A stretch of DNA of 64,000 bases from UBA5078 sp033721235 (GTDB lineage Bacteria > Pseudomonadota > Gammaproteobacteria > Pseudomonadales > Pseudohongiellaceae): contig JAWWAY010000001.1 in the NCBI GenBank assembly GCA_033721235.1, forward strand, positions 186,001 to 250,000, in the 5' to 3' direction. Both the position numbers and the translations under genes were made by a program. The notes under the pieces are model-generated. The model worked only from the letters and a program-made list of their open reading frames with translations, was not told the origin of the DNA and did not search any database. Shown here piece after piece: positions 17,415 through 27,098 of this stretch (position 1 is its first letter; every line of letters begins with the position of its first letter).

Positions 17415-18233
17415 CTAGAAGTTGAGTCCGAATAAGTTACGAGCATTTTGAGTCGTCTGTTGAGCGATTTGTGCCTCTGGAAGATCTAATACCTGGGCGA
17501 CGGTAGTGAGTACAGCCTGCAGATGGCAGGGTTCATTGCGTCGGCTCTTGGGCTTGGGGCGAATCGTTCGAGGCAAAAGGTAAGGGGCATCAGTTTCCAG
17601 TAGCAAACGATCTAGAGGGATGTTGGGAATTAATTCAAGTAGATGTTTTCCTCGACGCTCGTCGCATGCCCACCCCGTAATGCCGATATACATGTCTAGG
17701 TCCAAGTAATCGAATAGTTCATTCTTTTCGCCTGTAAAACAGTGCACCACACCACCCATTTTTAGATCGTCCCGAGCTTCTTTAAGCATAGGGTGAAAGC
17801 GCGCGTGGGCATCGCGCTGGTGTAAAAACATAGGTTTGTTGATGTTGCAGGCCAGCTCGAGGTGCTTGGCGAAGGCTTTTTCCTGAGCGTCTCGTGGTGA
17901 GTAATCGCGATTAAAATCCAGCCCAGTCTCTCCAACGGCCACCGCCTTGTCGTGAGCCGCTAGTTCAGCGATGGCAGAGAAAGCATCGCTGGTGCATTGG
18001 GAAGCCTCGTGGGGGTGAAAGCCAGAGGTAAAGGAGAAGTAATCTAAGTCCCGCTGACAGAGCTCTAAAGCCGCTTGAGCCCCTTCAAGGCTGGTGCCGG
18101 TCACCATAATATGGACTAGGCCAGCGGCTTTCGCCCGTTCGATGACTTGGTCAAAGTCGTGTTGAAAGGATTCATGCACAAGATTGGCACCGATATCGAC
18201 AAGTGGCGCATTGGGGGTTTGGCTTTCGAGCAT
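17415..18233 (-). CDS. TatD-family metal-dependent hydrolase
   Basis: A 272-residue TatD-type deoxyribonuclease-fold protein. Visible family motifs are VDIGANLVHESF near the N-terminus (the usual HxH replaced by an N-L-V-H type motif), GFHPHEA, VGETGLDFNRD, MFLHQRDAH, GVVHCFTG and LLLETDAPYL, which supply most of the metal ligands. TatD proteins have been linked to 3'-5' exonuclease activity. ATG 18233 (MLESQTPNA) is preferred over a longer form from 18323 because the extra residues do not look like the family. The convergent neighbour is the glutaredoxin-like gene. Confidence 0.88.
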   Translation of the reverse strand: MLESQTPNAPLVDIGANLVHESFQHDFDQVIERAKAAGLVHIMVTGTSLEGAQAALELCQRDLDYFSFTSGFHPHEASQCTSDAFSAIAELAAHDKAVAVGETGLDFNRDYSPRDAQEKAFAKHLELACNINKPMFLHQRDAHARFHPMLKEARDDLKMGGVVHCFTGEKNELFDYLDLDMYIGITGWACDERRGKHLLELIPNIPLDRLLLETDAPYLLPRTIRPKPKSRRNEPCHLQAVLTTVAQVLDLPEAQIAQQTTQNARNLFGLNF

Positions 18234-18470
18234 ATTTACACCTAAAGAATCCGACTGATACAAGGCGCAGTGACTAACGCCTACAAATGCGAGGCAATAT
18301 ACATGACTGAGATGGAAGGGCAAGAGTACACGTTTGCCCCAGCGCTTTAATGTTTAGCGCCAGAGCTTGGTAGACCTAAAGGGCTTTATCCACCATAATA
18401 GCGCGCCATTGAAGCCCGTTTTGGACGGCGCGCAAATGGTATTACACAGAAAATTTAAGGGTTAAATAAA

Positions 18471-19520
18471 GTGGCAACAACGAAGGCTAAGAAAGATTTA
18501 AATTGGGCAGAGCTTGGATTCAAGTATCGCCAGACAGATTTTCGCTTCAGTGCTCATCATACGGACGGTTCATGGTCTCAAGGTGAGTTAGTGGAGTCGC
18601 CTATGATTAGCGTCCATGAGGGCGCGCCCACTTTGCACTATGCTCAGCAATGCTTCGAAGGCATGAAGGCCCAGACAGCACCCGATGGCCGTGTACTATT
18701 ATTCCGTCCTGAGCTGAATAGCGAGCGAATGAATCAGGCAGCCGGCCGACTATTGGCTCCCGAAGTACCGTGGGAGCTATTTATCAAAGGTGTTGAGGAG
18801 GTGGTTAGAGCCAACTATGCTTGGATACCGCCGTACGGCTCTGGGGCATCGCTGTATATCCGCCCGATGTTAATTGGTGTCGGTGAGAATTTAGGGCTCA
18901 GAACGGCTAGCTCTTTTGAGTTTCGCGTGTTCGCCTCTCCTGTAGGGCCTTACTATAGTAGTGGGGGCATGTCGGTGATTTCTCTTGCCGTGTCCGATTA
19001 TGACCGAGCAGCGCCAGCGGGTACGGGTGCCTTTAAAGTAGGGGCAAACTATGCGGGCGGCTTGCTAGCAACCAAACGCGCGCAAGAGCTTGGGGCGAAT
19101 GAAGCTCTATACTTGGATTCTGCAACTCATACGATGATTGATGAAGCGGGCTCTGCCAATATTATTATTGCCATGTCCGGTAATCGCTTCGTGACGCCGA
19201 AGTCTAAAGCGATCCTCCCAAGCGTGACGAGGCGTTCAATCATGACCTTGGCTGAACAGCACCTCAATATGACTGTAGAGGAGCGCCCAGTTAACTTGCG
19301 TAAGGAAATGAGTGAGTTTGAAGAGGTTGCCGCTTGCGGTACAGCAGCTGTCTTATCGCCTGTAGGTAAAATATGGGTCGATCAACAATGGCACAAATTC
19401 TACGGTGATGGTGAGAAAGTAGGGCCTGTGATGCAAAAGGTCTACGATCTTCTTGTGGGAATCCAGCGCGGCGAGATTGCCGATGACAATAATTGGCTGC
19501 GCGAAGTCGAAATAGACTAA
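18471..19520 (+). CDS. ilvE: Branched-chain amino acid aminotransferase
   Basis: A 349-residue fold-type IV PLP enzyme of the longer BCAT class (as in eukaryotes and many Pseudomonas-type bacteria). Seen: CFEGMKAQTAPDG, YIRPMLIGVG, and the PLP lysine Lys189 in GTGAFKVGANYAGG, then EAGSANIII and EVAACGTAAVLSPVG. It transfers amino groups between glutamate and the branched-chain keto acids. The start is GTG 18471 (MATTKAKKDL). A good intrinsic terminator follows at 19536, so it is a single-gene unit. Confidence 0.94.
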   Translation: MATTKAKKDLNWAELGFKYRQTDFRFSAHHTDGSWSQGELVESPMISVHEGAPTLHYAQQCFEGMKAQTAPDGRVLLFRPELNSERMNQAAGRLLAPEVPWELFIKGVEEVVRANYAWIPPYGSGASLYIRPMLIGVGENLGLRTASSFEFRVFASPVGPYYSSGGMSVISLAVSDYDRAAPAGTGAFKVGANYAGGLLATKRAQELGANEALYLDSATHTMIDEAGSANIIIAMSGNRFVTPKSKAILPSVTRRSIMTLAEQHLNMTVEERPVNLRKEMSEFEEVAACGTAAVLSPVGKIWVDQQWHKFYGDGEKVGPVMQKVYDLLVGIQRGEIADDNNWLREVEID

Positions 19521-19535
19521 ATTCATTTCTTTTGG

Positions 19536-19564
19536 AGTCCGTCGCATTTTGCGGCGGACTTTTC
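19536..19564 (+). terminator. Intrinsic terminator of ilvE
   Basis: AGTCCGTCGC pairs with GCGGCGGACT (10-bp stem, one G-T pair) around an ATTTT loop, followed by TTTC. It lies 16 bases after the ilvE stop. Confidence 0.85.
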
Positions 19565-19783
19565 TCTCGCTTTACCCCCTTATATATAGTGTTTAAAGCA
19601 CTTTTTAAGCCCTCCAAACCCAATTCGTCTTAGCGCATTTGCAGCGCACAATTATAAACTAACGCTTGACCCATAAGCGTTGAGCACTTATATATGTCGG
19701 CTTCTTTTGACCCCAGAAGCTAAGAATTCGTGAGTTTCGGGCAGTCTTAGGCCCGTATTCATGACTAGGAATTGTTCAAAATA

Positions 19784-22459
19784 ATGAGTAAATCGTTGGT
19801 GATAGTCGAGTCGCCCGCCAAGGCGAAGACCATTAATAAGTACCTCGGAAAGGAATTCATCGTTAAGTCCAGTGTTGGACATATTCGAGACCTCCCCACC
19901 AGTGGAAATGGACCAACCGTTGATTCAAAGGAACGCGCAAAGGCTGCCGCGCTGACGCGTAAATTAAGTCCTGAAGAAAAGATTATTCATAAGAAGAAAA
20001 AAGCAAAAGAGCAGCTTATTAGCCGTATGGGTGTCGACCCTGAACATAACTGGAAGGCTAAGTACGCCATCTTGCCAGGCAAAGAAAAAGTCGTCGCCGA
20101 GCTGAAAAAGCTGGCAAAAGATGCAGACACCATCTACCTCGCAACCGACCTTGATAGAGAGGGGGAGGCCATTGCGTGGCATCTGAAAGAGGCCATCGGT
20201 GGAGATGAGGGGCGCTATAAGCGCGTAGTCTTTAATGAAATCACCAAGAAGGCCATTAACGAGGCGTTCTCCGAGCCGGGTGAGCTGGACATGCGTTATG
20301 TTCAGGCACAGCAGGCGCGTCGATTCCTCGATCGCGTTGTAGGCTTTATGGTCTCGCCTTTGCTTTGGGCAAAGGTGGCGCGCGGACTCTCCGCTGGACG
20401 AGTGCAGTCGGTAGCGGTGAGGCTCGTAGTGGAGCGTGAGCGTGAAATTCGCGCCTTTGTTCCCGAGGAATATTGGGAAGTGTTTGCCGATCTTGCGACG
20501 GCTAAGCAGCAGCCTTTGCGCTTTCAAGTGGCTAAATACCAAAATGCCGCGTTTAAGCCTGATAATAAGGCCAAGACAGATGAGGCGCTGGCCGCCCTGA
20601 ATGCCTCGCAGTTCGTCGTCAGTAAACGCGATGACAAACCGACCTCGTCGAAACCAAAAGCTCCTCTCATTACGTCCACTCTGCAGCAGGCTGCTAGTAC
20701 ACGGCTTGGTTTTGGCGTTAAGAAGACAATGACAATGGCCCAGCGGCTCTATGAGGCTGGCTATATCACCTATATGCGTACGGACTCGACTCACCTGAGC
20801 GACGATGCTTTGGCGATGTGTCGTGGTTATATTGAAGATAAGTTTGGCGCAAAATATTTAACTGAAAACCCTATTCGCTATAGTTCAAGAGAGGGGGCGC
20901 AAGAGGCTCACGAAGCTATTCGCCCGACAGAAGTTAGAACCTCTAGTACCAATCTCCACAATATGGATCGCGACGCAGAGCGTCTCTACGCGCTTATCTG
21001 GCAGCACTTTGTGGCTTCCCAGATGCCGCCTGCTCGTTATTTGAGTAGTTCTATTGTGGTGGGTGCGGGCGATTATGAATTGCGCGCCAAGGGCCGCATC
21101 ATGCAGTTTGATGGCTACTTGAAAGTCTTGCCAAGCAAAGAAGAAGACGTTGTGCTGCCAGAAGTAGCAGTGGGCGAGTCTCTATCACTAGATAAGCTTG
21201 ACCCTAAGCAGCATTTCACTAAGCCAACGGCGCGATACACTGAAGCGAGCCTAGTCAAGGAGTTAGAGAAACGCGGCATCGGGCGACCTTCCACCTATGC
21301 GGCTATTATCTCTACGATACAAGAACGTGGCTATGTGAAAGTAGAGAGCCGTCGTTTCTATGCTCAGAAGATGGGCGATATTGTCGCAGAGCGCTTAACC
21401 GAAAGTTTCCAAGACCTTATGGACTACGATTTCACCGCGAAGATGGAGAATGAGCTGGACCAAGTGGCAGGTGGTGAACGCTATTGGCAGGACGTTTTGG
21501 ATACCTTCTACAAGGGTTTTGTTGCCCAGCTAGATAAAGCCTCAGCCGAAGATGGCGGTATGCGTCAAAACAACCCCACCGAGACCGATATTCCTTGTCC
21601 AAAGTGTGGGCGCAATATGCAGATAAGAACGGCTTCCACTGGCGTGTTCTTGGGCTGCTCTGGTTACGCCTTGCCACCCAAAGAGCGCTGTAAGTCGACG
21701 ATCAATCTGACACCTGGTGAAGACGCGATTAACACGGATAATCCAGAAGAAGCCGAAGAAGCCGAAAACGTTCTATTGCGTAAACGTAAGCGTTGCGCGA
21801 AATGTAATGCGGCCATGGATAGCTATCTGATCGACGAAACCCGTAAATTGCATATCTGTGGTAACAACCCTGATTGCAGTGGCTTTGAAGTCGAGAAGGG
21901 CGTTTACAAAATTCGTGGCTACGAAGGTCCGCTTATCGAATGTGATAAGTGCAGCAGTGATATGCAGCTAAAATCTGGGCGCTTTGGTAAGTATTTTGGC
22001 TGTACTAATGAGGAATGTTCCAATACCCGTAAGCTTCTTCGCAACGGGCAGGCTGCGCCACCCAAAATGACGCCAGTGCCAATGCCAGAGTTGGAATGCC
22101 AGAAAGTAGAGGATCACTACATCTTGCGTGATGGTGCGGCAGGCTTATTCCTGGCTGCGAGTAAATTCCCTAAAAACAGGGAGACTCGTGCCCCTTTGGT
22201 GTCTGAACTCATCCCGCATAAAGAGGAAATTGACAGCAAGTATCATTTCCTTATGGACGCGCCAGTAGAAGATGGTGACGGTAACCCTGCGGTGGTTCGC
22301 TATAGCCGCAAGACGGCTGAGCAATACGTGCTATCAGAGAAGGACGGCAAGCCAACAGGATGGAAGGCCTTCTATGTGGATGGCCGCTGGGTGGAAGACG
22401 CCAAGCCTAAAGCTAAGGCAAAACCAAAAGCCAAGAAATCTAAAGCTAAAGCCAAGTAA
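19784..22459 (+). CDS. topA: DNA topoisomerase I TopA
   Basis: An 891-residue type IA topoisomerase that relaxes negative supercoils. The Toprim domain starts KSLVIVESPAKAKT with the acidic triad in YLATDLDREGEA; the catalytic tyrosine is about Tyr330 in ITYMRTDST. The C-terminus has zinc-finger modules (CPKCGRNM, CAKCNAAM, CDKCSSDM) and a Lys-rich tail of KAK repeats that probably aids DNA binding. ATG 19784 is used; a TTG at 19772 would add four residues. Nearby lexA on the other strand shares the intergenic stem-loop at 22461. Confidence 0.97.
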   Translation: MSKSLVIVESPAKAKTINKYLGKEFIVKSSVGHIRDLPTSGNGPTVDSKERAKAAALTRKLSPEEKIIHKKKKAKEQLISRMGVDPEHNWKAKYAILPGKEKVVAELKKLAKDADTIYLATDLDREGEAIAWHLKEAIGGDEGRYKRVVFNEITKKAINEAFSEPGELDMRYVQAQQARRFLDRVVGFMVSPLLWAKVARGLSAGRVQSVAVRLVVEREREIRAFVPEEYWEVFADLATAKQQPLRFQVAKYQNAAFKPDNKAKTDEALAALNASQFVVSKRDDKPTSSKPKAPLITSTLQQAASTRLGFGVKKTMTMAQRLYEAGYITYMRTDSTHLSDDALAMCRGYIEDKFGAKYLTENPIRYSSREGAQEAHEAIRPTEVRTSSTNLHNMDRDAERLYALIWQHFVASQMPPARYLSSSIVVGAGDYELRAKGRIMQFDGYLKVLPSKEEDVVLPEVAVGESLSLDKLDPKQHFTKPTARYTEASLVKELEKRGIGRPSTYAAIISTIQERGYVKVESRRFYAQKMGDIVAERLTESFQDLMDYDFTAKMENELDQVAGGERYWQDVLDTFYKGFVAQLDKASAEDGGMRQNNPTETDIPCPKCGRNMQIRTASTGVFLGCSGYALPPKERCKSTINLTPGEDAINTDNPEEAEEAENVLLRKRKRCAKCNAAMDSYLIDETRKLHICGNNPDCSGFEVEKGVYKIRGYEGPLIECDKCSSDMQLKSGRFGKYFGCTNEECSNTRKLLRNGQAAPPKMTPVPMPELECQKVEDHYILRDGAAGLFLAASKFPKNRETRAPLVSELIPHKEEIDSKYHFLMDAPVEDGDGNPAVVRYSRKTAEQYVLSEKDGKPTGWKAFYVDGRWVEDAKPKAKAKPKAKKSKAKAK

Positions 22460-22460
22460 T

Positions 22461-22498
22461 AATATAGCCTGCTCGGATATTGCTGGGCAGGCTATATT
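22461..22498. terminator. Bidirectional stem-loop between topA and lexA
   Basis: AATATAGCCTGC and GCAGGCTATATT form a perfect 12-bp stem with a 14-base loop. It sits 1 base after the topA stop and 6 bases beyond the lexA stop. There is no true T run but the stem ends are AT-rich in both directions, so it probably ends both convergent transcripts. Confidence 0.65.
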
Positions 22499-22504
22499 TA
22501 GCGC

Positions 22505-23113
22505 TTAAAGCCCTCGTCGAATAACGCCAACACTAATGCCTTCGATAGTGAACTGAGTCGATCTCAGGTCGACATCGATTGGCGCGAAATCGTCATTTTC
22601 TGCAATCAACTGCAGTTGGTGTTTGTTTGGGCCTCGTTGTAGCCTTTTGACGGTGACGTCTTCGTCAATTCGGGCCACCACAATATCACCATCGTGAGCA
22701 TCAGTCGTTTTGTGAACGGCCAGCAAGTCGCCATCATTGATGCCGATATTGATCATGCTGTCGCCTTTAACCGTTAGCAGAAAATCTGCCGCAGGTTGGA
22801 AGAAACTTGGCGGAATTTCACAGTAATTATCAATGGATTCGACGGCGAGAATTGGGCTGCCCGCAGCGACCTGACCAATAATGGGCAAGCCAGGCATCTC
22901 TTCTGCTGGCAAGCGAATGCCGCGCGAAGTGCCGGGGATCATCTCGATTGCGCCTTTTCTCTCTAGAGCGCGCAAATGTTCCTCTGCGGCATTGGGCGAC
23001 TTGAAGCCCATTTTTTTCGCAATTTCTGAGCGCGTTGGCGGAAAGCCAGTCTCCTGTTGATACTCTTTAATAAAGCCGAGAATTTCGGCCTGACGAGGGG
23101 TGAGCTTCTGCAT
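22505..23113 (-). CDS. lexA: LexA SOS repressor
   Basis: A 202-residue LexA. The N-terminal winged helix (residues 1-65) has TPRQAEILGFI and FPPTRSEIAKKMGF. The self-cleavage site is Ala84-Gly85 in QVAAGSPILA; the catalytic dyad is Ser119 in GDSMINIGI and Lys156 in VTVKRLQR. It represses SOS genes and is cleaved with RecA-ssDNA. Its own promoter region holds a clean LexA box at 23141, so it is autoregulated. Unlike many Pseudomonas, no sulA-like gene follows it. Confidence 0.97.
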   Translation of the reverse strand: MQKLTPRQAEILGFIKEYQQETGFPPTRSEIAKKMGFKSPNAAEEHLRALERKGAIEMIPGTSRGIRLPAEEMPGLPIIGQVAAGSPILAVESIDNYCEIPPSFFQPAADFLLTVKGDSMINIGINDGDLLAVHKTTDAHDGDIVVARIDEDVTVKRLQRGPNKHQLQLIAENDDFAPIDVDLRSTQFTIEGISVGVIRRGL

Positions 23114-23140
23114 AGTCTTACGACCCTAGTGAGAATGTGA

Positions 23141-23156
23141 CTGTAATTATATACAG
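23141..23156. promoter_or_regulatory. LexA (SOS) box upstream of lexA
   Basis: CTGTAATTATATACAG matches CTGT-N8-ACAG exactly with an AT-rich centre. It lies 27 bases before the lexA start and 126 bases before the divergent nagZ start, so lexA autorepression is the likely role; an effect on nagZ is possible but less likely. Confidence 0.9.
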
Positions 23157-23282
23157 TTAAAGGGCGATGACAAGTGCTTTGCTCTGTGTGGCTGTATTTG
23201 TGATAATCCCGCGTACTTTTTTGGGCAATCAAAACCCGCTATATCCACTACATAGAACGGCCTGGAGGCCGCAATTCCTGCG

Positions 23283-24341
23283 ATGCAGCAATCAAATACA
23301 GAGCGAGACGATTCTCGTGAAGCGGGCTTGGGCGTATTAATGCTTGACCTTGAAGGCTTAGCGTTAAGCGCACAAGAGCGTGACCTGCTGGCTAACCCCC
23401 ATGTGGGTGGCGTCATATTGTTTGCGCGCAATTTTGCTAATCCGCAACAGCTCTTGCAATTAACGGCCGCTATACGTGAATGTGCTCCCGATATTCTCAT
23501 TGCAGTTGATCAAGAAGGGGGGCGCGTCCAGCGACTGCGCAACGGCTATACCCGCTTGCCCCCGATGATGCGCTTGGCCGATTGCTGGAAGGTCGATAAG
23601 GAGAAGGCCCTGTTAGAGGCGGTGGAATGCGGATGGCTAATGGCTAGCGAAGTATTGGCTAGCGGTATCGATATTAGCTTCGCGCCGGTGTTGGATATTG
23701 AGAGTGGCATTAGCCAGGTCATTGGCGATCGCGCCTTCGGGCATAATGCCGAGCAAGTTATCACGCTTGCCAGTGCATTTATGTCTGGCATGCGAGATGC
23801 CGGGATGGCCACAACAGGTAAACACTTTCCCGGTCATGGCAGTGTTGCAGCGGACTCTCATGTCGACCTGCCCATCGACCCAAGACCATTAGAAGAGATT
23901 CGAGCCAACGATTTGCAGGCCTTTAAAGCCTGTATTGATCAGCTAGATGCGGTCATGCCGGCCCATGTTATCTATTCTGCCGTTGACCAGCATTGCGCGG
24001 GTTTTTCACCTTACTGGCTACAGACTATTTTGCGGGCTGAACTCGGTTTTGATGGTGTTATTTTTAGTGATGATTTAGCCATGGCGGGCGCTGCTAGTGT
24101 AGGGCCGGTTGAGCGACGAGTAGACGCCGCATTGGAGGCCGGTTGCGATATGGTGTTGGTCTGCAATGAGCCGCAGATGGCACGACAAGCCTTGGCTTAT
24201 ATCGAGTCCATTAACACCCCTCTGAGCCCTAGGCTGCCAAGGATGAGAGCCCGTCGCCATTGGACTCGAGAGGACTTATCTAGCTCGACCTTATGGCAGC
24301 AGGCGAGCGAGACCATTGCCAGACTAGTCGAGGGAAAGTAA
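23283..24341 (+). CDS. nagZ: Beta-N-acetylhexosaminidase NagZ
   Basis: A 352-residue cytoplasmic family 3 glycosidase that removes GlcNAc from anhydro-muropeptides in cell-wall recycling. Diagnostic: VGGVILFARNF, VDQEGGRVQRL, the catalytic His loop KHFPGHGSVAADSH, and the nucleophile Asp in IFSDDLAM. It is divergent from lexA. Its TAA overlaps the ATG of the phosphoribosyltransferase gene (TAATG), the same nagZ-hpt pairing as in Pseudomonas. Confidence 0.96.
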   Translation: MQQSNTERDDSREAGLGVLMLDLEGLALSAQERDLLANPHVGGVILFARNFANPQQLLQLTAAIRECAPDILIAVDQEGGRVQRLRNGYTRLPPMMRLADCWKVDKEKALLEAVECGWLMASEVLASGIDISFAPVLDIESGISQVIGDRAFGHNAEQVITLASAFMSGMRDAGMATTGKHFPGHGSVAADSHVDLPIDPRPLEEIRANDLQAFKACIDQLDAVMPAHVIYSAVDQHCAGFSPYWLQTILRAELGFDGVIFSDDLAMAGAASVGPVERRVDAALEAGCDMVLVCNEPQMARQALAYIESINTPLSPRLPRMRARRHWTREDLSSSTLWQQASETIARLVEGK

Positions 24342-24889
24342 TGCAACAGGAAGCGTTAGCGGTTCTGGAACAGGCCGATTGTCTCTATAGCGAAAAAGAA
24401 GTTGACTTGGCGCTTGATAAAATGGCGGCAGAAATTTCCAATACATTATCGGCCCAAAATCCGATCGTCCTTGCGGTGATGAATGGTGCCTTGATGGTGA
24501 CCGGACAATTGTTAACGCGTCTTCAGTTCCCGCTCCAGCAGGATTATGTTCACGCAACGCGCTATCGCAGCGAGCTTAGTGGACAGGATATTCAATGGAA
24601 AGCGTATCCTTCCTTGGCGCTGAAAGGGCGCGTAGTGTTGCTAGTTGACGATATTTTGGATGAAGGGGAAACACTGGCGGCGATTCAAGACTACTGCTTG
24701 GCCCAAGGCGCGCAAAAAGTATTGTGTGCAGTCTTGGTCGACAAGCGCCATGGCCGCAAATGCAGCCGTCTTTCTAAGGCGGATTTTACCGGCTTAGAAG
24801 TACCCGATCGTTATGTCTTCGGCTGCGGAATGGACTATAAGACTTATTTTCGCAATCTATCCGCTATTTATGCGGTGGCGGATCAGTGA
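24341..24889 (+). CDS. hpt: Hypoxanthine-guanine phosphoribosyltransferase
   Basis: A 182-residue type I PRTase for purine salvage. The PRPP loop is VVLLVDDILDEGETL; other family segments are AVMNGALMVTGQLL and the ending VFGCGMDYKTYFRNL. ATG 24341 overlaps the nagZ stop by one base, and is preferred over an in-frame GTG-like start inside nagZ. Hypoxanthine or guanine specificity is inferred from the nagZ-linked family, which is annotated as hypoxanthine-guanine PRTase. Confidence 0.9.
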   Translation: MQQEALAVLEQADCLYSEKEVDLALDKMAAEISNTLSAQNPIVLAVMNGALMVTGQLLTRLQFPLQQDYVHATRYRSELSGQDIQWKAYPSLALKGRVVLLVDDILDEGETLAAIQDYCLAQGAQKVLCAVLVDKRHGRKCSRLSKADFTGLEVPDRYVFGCGMDYKTYFRNLSAIYAVADQ

Positions 24890-25122
24890 CTTCATCGCTG
24901 CCGTTTGCCGTTGCGAGGATCACTCACTCGCAAAGCTCTGGCTATTTAGTGTTCAAGCTCTTTGGCTATTGGTCGATACTATGGCATGAGGCGAAAGGGA
25001 CGAAAGGGAAAAGTGTTGCTGTTTGAGATGTTGAGCTTGCAGTTTAGGCAGGGATTGCTACATCGCCAATTTCATTGGGTGTCGAGTTCGTCTATAAGCT
25101 GCAAAGTTCTTGGGGATCTGGC

Positions 25123-26685
25123 GTGAAGGATAGTCAAGCATATAGCCGAGAGTCGAAATGGTGGTGGCCGGTCGTCCAGCATCGATGGCTAATTGTCGCG
25201 AGCGTATCCTTGGTCGTTCTGGGCTTTGTTTGTTTACCCGTCTTTTTGGATCCCATATTTGATTCGCGGGCACTCGTTGAAGTGCGCAGTGCAAACGCGC
25301 AGCGAGAGACTGATTCAAGCCTATCAAGTGCCCGTCAACGCACTCTCATGAATACCCAATTGGCGGTCGCACAAGAATTGTCGAGCGTTCAAGAGCTGCG
25401 CCCATTTACCCGGGTTGAGTGGGTTCCAGACACACAGTTACTAGCAATACACTTCCAAGCTCCAAGACCGGATTTGGCCCGCGACGGTGCTAATACTGTC
25501 GTCGATGCCTACGTCAATCACACCGAACGGATTCGCAACGAGCAGGTTAAGCAAGCGGCCACGCGCTTAGCTGAGGAAATTGCCAGCATCAATGGCGCGA
25601 GTGTTTTTCAGCTGCCAGAGATTATCGATTTGCGCACTAGTGACGATCCGCAAACCTTAGAATTGCCATCACAGCCTGGAAGTGCAGGCTTAAATGCTTT
25701 GCGCTCCGGAGCTATCGCACCTGCACTGGATCATCGCTTGGAAGAGGGCTTGGTTTCTCATTTATTGGAGAGTTATGAAGAGGCAGTGTCCGATGTGGTC
25801 AGGGTTCAAGTGATGAGCTCGGCCAGCTTGCCAAGCGAGGCCATTGCCCGCATACCCTATGGGTGGTTATTGGTCGCCGCAGCTCTGGCCGTATTGCTTC
25901 CTTCATGTTATTTCATTGCGCGCAACCAGATGAGAGCGACCCTTGATTTTGCCAGTGATGTAAGCCGCTTGGGTTATAGGTGCTTAGGCGAATTACCGCA
26001 CACCGATCTCATTAGCGCTGAGCGCTTTTTAAGTGATACCCATTATTGTAGTGCTATGGAGACTACCGTGGCAGGCATAAGAACGACGTGGCCGGCCCCC
26101 GATGAGTTGTCGCAATTTGCTCAAGGGCGCATACTCATGATAGCGTCAGGGCAGACGGGTGAGGGTAAGACTAGCGCTGCTGTCAATCTTGCTCTGGCTC
26201 TAAGTCGAAGTCAGCCTGTGTTGCTTATTAATGGGGATATGCACCAAAGCCAGAAGATGTTTGGTTTGGAGGCGCGCGCGCCAGGTTTATCGCATTTAAT
26301 TGCCGGCGCGGCGCAGATGCGCGATTGTATTCACCGTGTGCAAGACGCTTCTTTAGAGTTTATTCCCGCAGGAGTCCTGCCTCCCAAACCATCCGATCTT
26401 ATTGCTAGCGCTCGGTTTCGCCAAATATTGGCTACCTTGCGTAGACGTTATGACACGATTATTCTCGATACCCCTGCGATCAGCGATTATGCCGACGTTA
26501 AACTTTTTGCAGAGCACGCGGATGAGTTGATTTACGTGGCGGCTAAGGGGAGCTCACGGGCTGAGGAACTAAAGCAGAATTTGCAGAGTTTGGCTGAATT
26601 AGGAATGTCTGTCTCAGGCATAATATTGAATGACTGTAATCAATTTACCCAGGTACAAGGCCTGAAGTTGCGAGTAGCTACGTGA
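25123..26685 (+). CDS. Wzz/BY-kinase-like membrane ATPase, orphan
   Basis: A 520-residue protein shaped like polysaccharide co-polymerase/tyrosine-autokinase fusions. A membrane helix (about 22-41), a periplasmic helical part (about 45-245), a second helix (about 248-266), then a cytoplasmic P-loop ATPase. Walker A is SGQTGEGKTS (about 342-351) and Walker B TIILDTP (about 445-451). The BY-kinase-specific Walker A' reads LLINGDMH, with Asn where Asp is usual, and there is no C-terminal tyrosine cluster, so kinase activity is doubtful. No capsule or exopolysaccharide genes are nearby. GTG 25123 is chosen because TTGGGGA sits just upstream; TTG 25075 would give 16 more residues. Confidence 0.8.
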   Translation: MKDSQAYSRESKWWWPVVQHRWLIVASVSLVVLGFVCLPVFLDPIFDSRALVEVRSANAQRETDSSLSSARQRTLMNTQLAVAQELSSVQELRPFTRVEWVPDTQLLAIHFQAPRPDLARDGANTVVDAYVNHTERIRNEQVKQAATRLAEEIASINGASVFQLPEIIDLRTSDDPQTLELPSQPGSAGLNALRSGAIAPALDHRLEEGLVSHLLESYEEAVSDVVRVQVMSSASLPSEAIARIPYGWLLVAAALAVLLPSCYFIARNQMRATLDFASDVSRLGYRCLGELPHTDLISAERFLSDTHYCSAMETTVAGIRTTWPAPDELSQFAQGRILMIASGQTGEGKTSAAVNLALALSRSQPVLLINGDMHQSQKMFGLEARAPGLSHLIAGAAQMRDCIHRVQDASLEFIPAGVLPPKPSDLIASARFRQILATLRRRYDTIILDTPAISDYADVKLFAEHADELIYVAAKGSSRAEELKQNLQSLAELGMSVSGIILNDCNQFTQVQGLKLRVAT

Positions 26686-26972
26686 ATTTAGAAGAACTAC
26701 AGCGATATTTAGATGTAGAGGAAGACGAAACTCTAGAACCGTCTGCGCCTGTGGATCTCGTTCCTCGACTGGTAAAGTCGGAAAACAAGGCGGCCCCAGT
26801 CTCTCCAGTTGATTCTTCGCAAGAGCCTGTCATTTCGCTGCAGGACATCGAGATGGCCTTAAAGCTAGGCTATTTGCTATGTAAGTGCACTTGGCCTCCT
26901 CAAATTATGGTGCTCACGGGTACCGATCATGTCTATCGCTGTAAGCGTTGTTCTCGCGTGAGAGACGTTTAG
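26682..26972 (+). CDS. Small Cys-rich protein, function unknown
   Basis: A 96-residue protein starting at GTG 26682, whose GTGA overlaps the stop of the preceding ATPase gene, so the two are translationally coupled. The N-terminal 60 residues are acidic and probably disordered; the C-terminus has CKC and CKRC motifs (about residues 71-91) that could form a zinc ribbon. I do not recognise the family. The coupling suggests a partner or regulator of the Wzz-like ATPase. Confidence 0.65.
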   Translation: MNLEELQRYLDVEEDETLEPSAPVDLVPRLVKSENKAAPVSPVDSSQEPVISLQDIEMALKLGYLLCKCTWPPQIMVLTGTDHVYRCKRCSRVRDV

Positions 26973-27098
26973 TCACTTTCCTGCAGCGCTTAAGAACACT
27001 CTCTCATGCAGACTTGGCAGATATTGTGCTTAGTTGTAGGTAGGTATTCTTTTTTTGCGGCAGTGGATTGCCTCTTCTAGTCGTAGGAGTGAGAGCAA

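Noticed and set aside
19964..20794. Minus-strand open frame of 276 codons inside topA
   Set aside because: Entirely antisense to the Toprim and catalytic parts of topA, with no family features.
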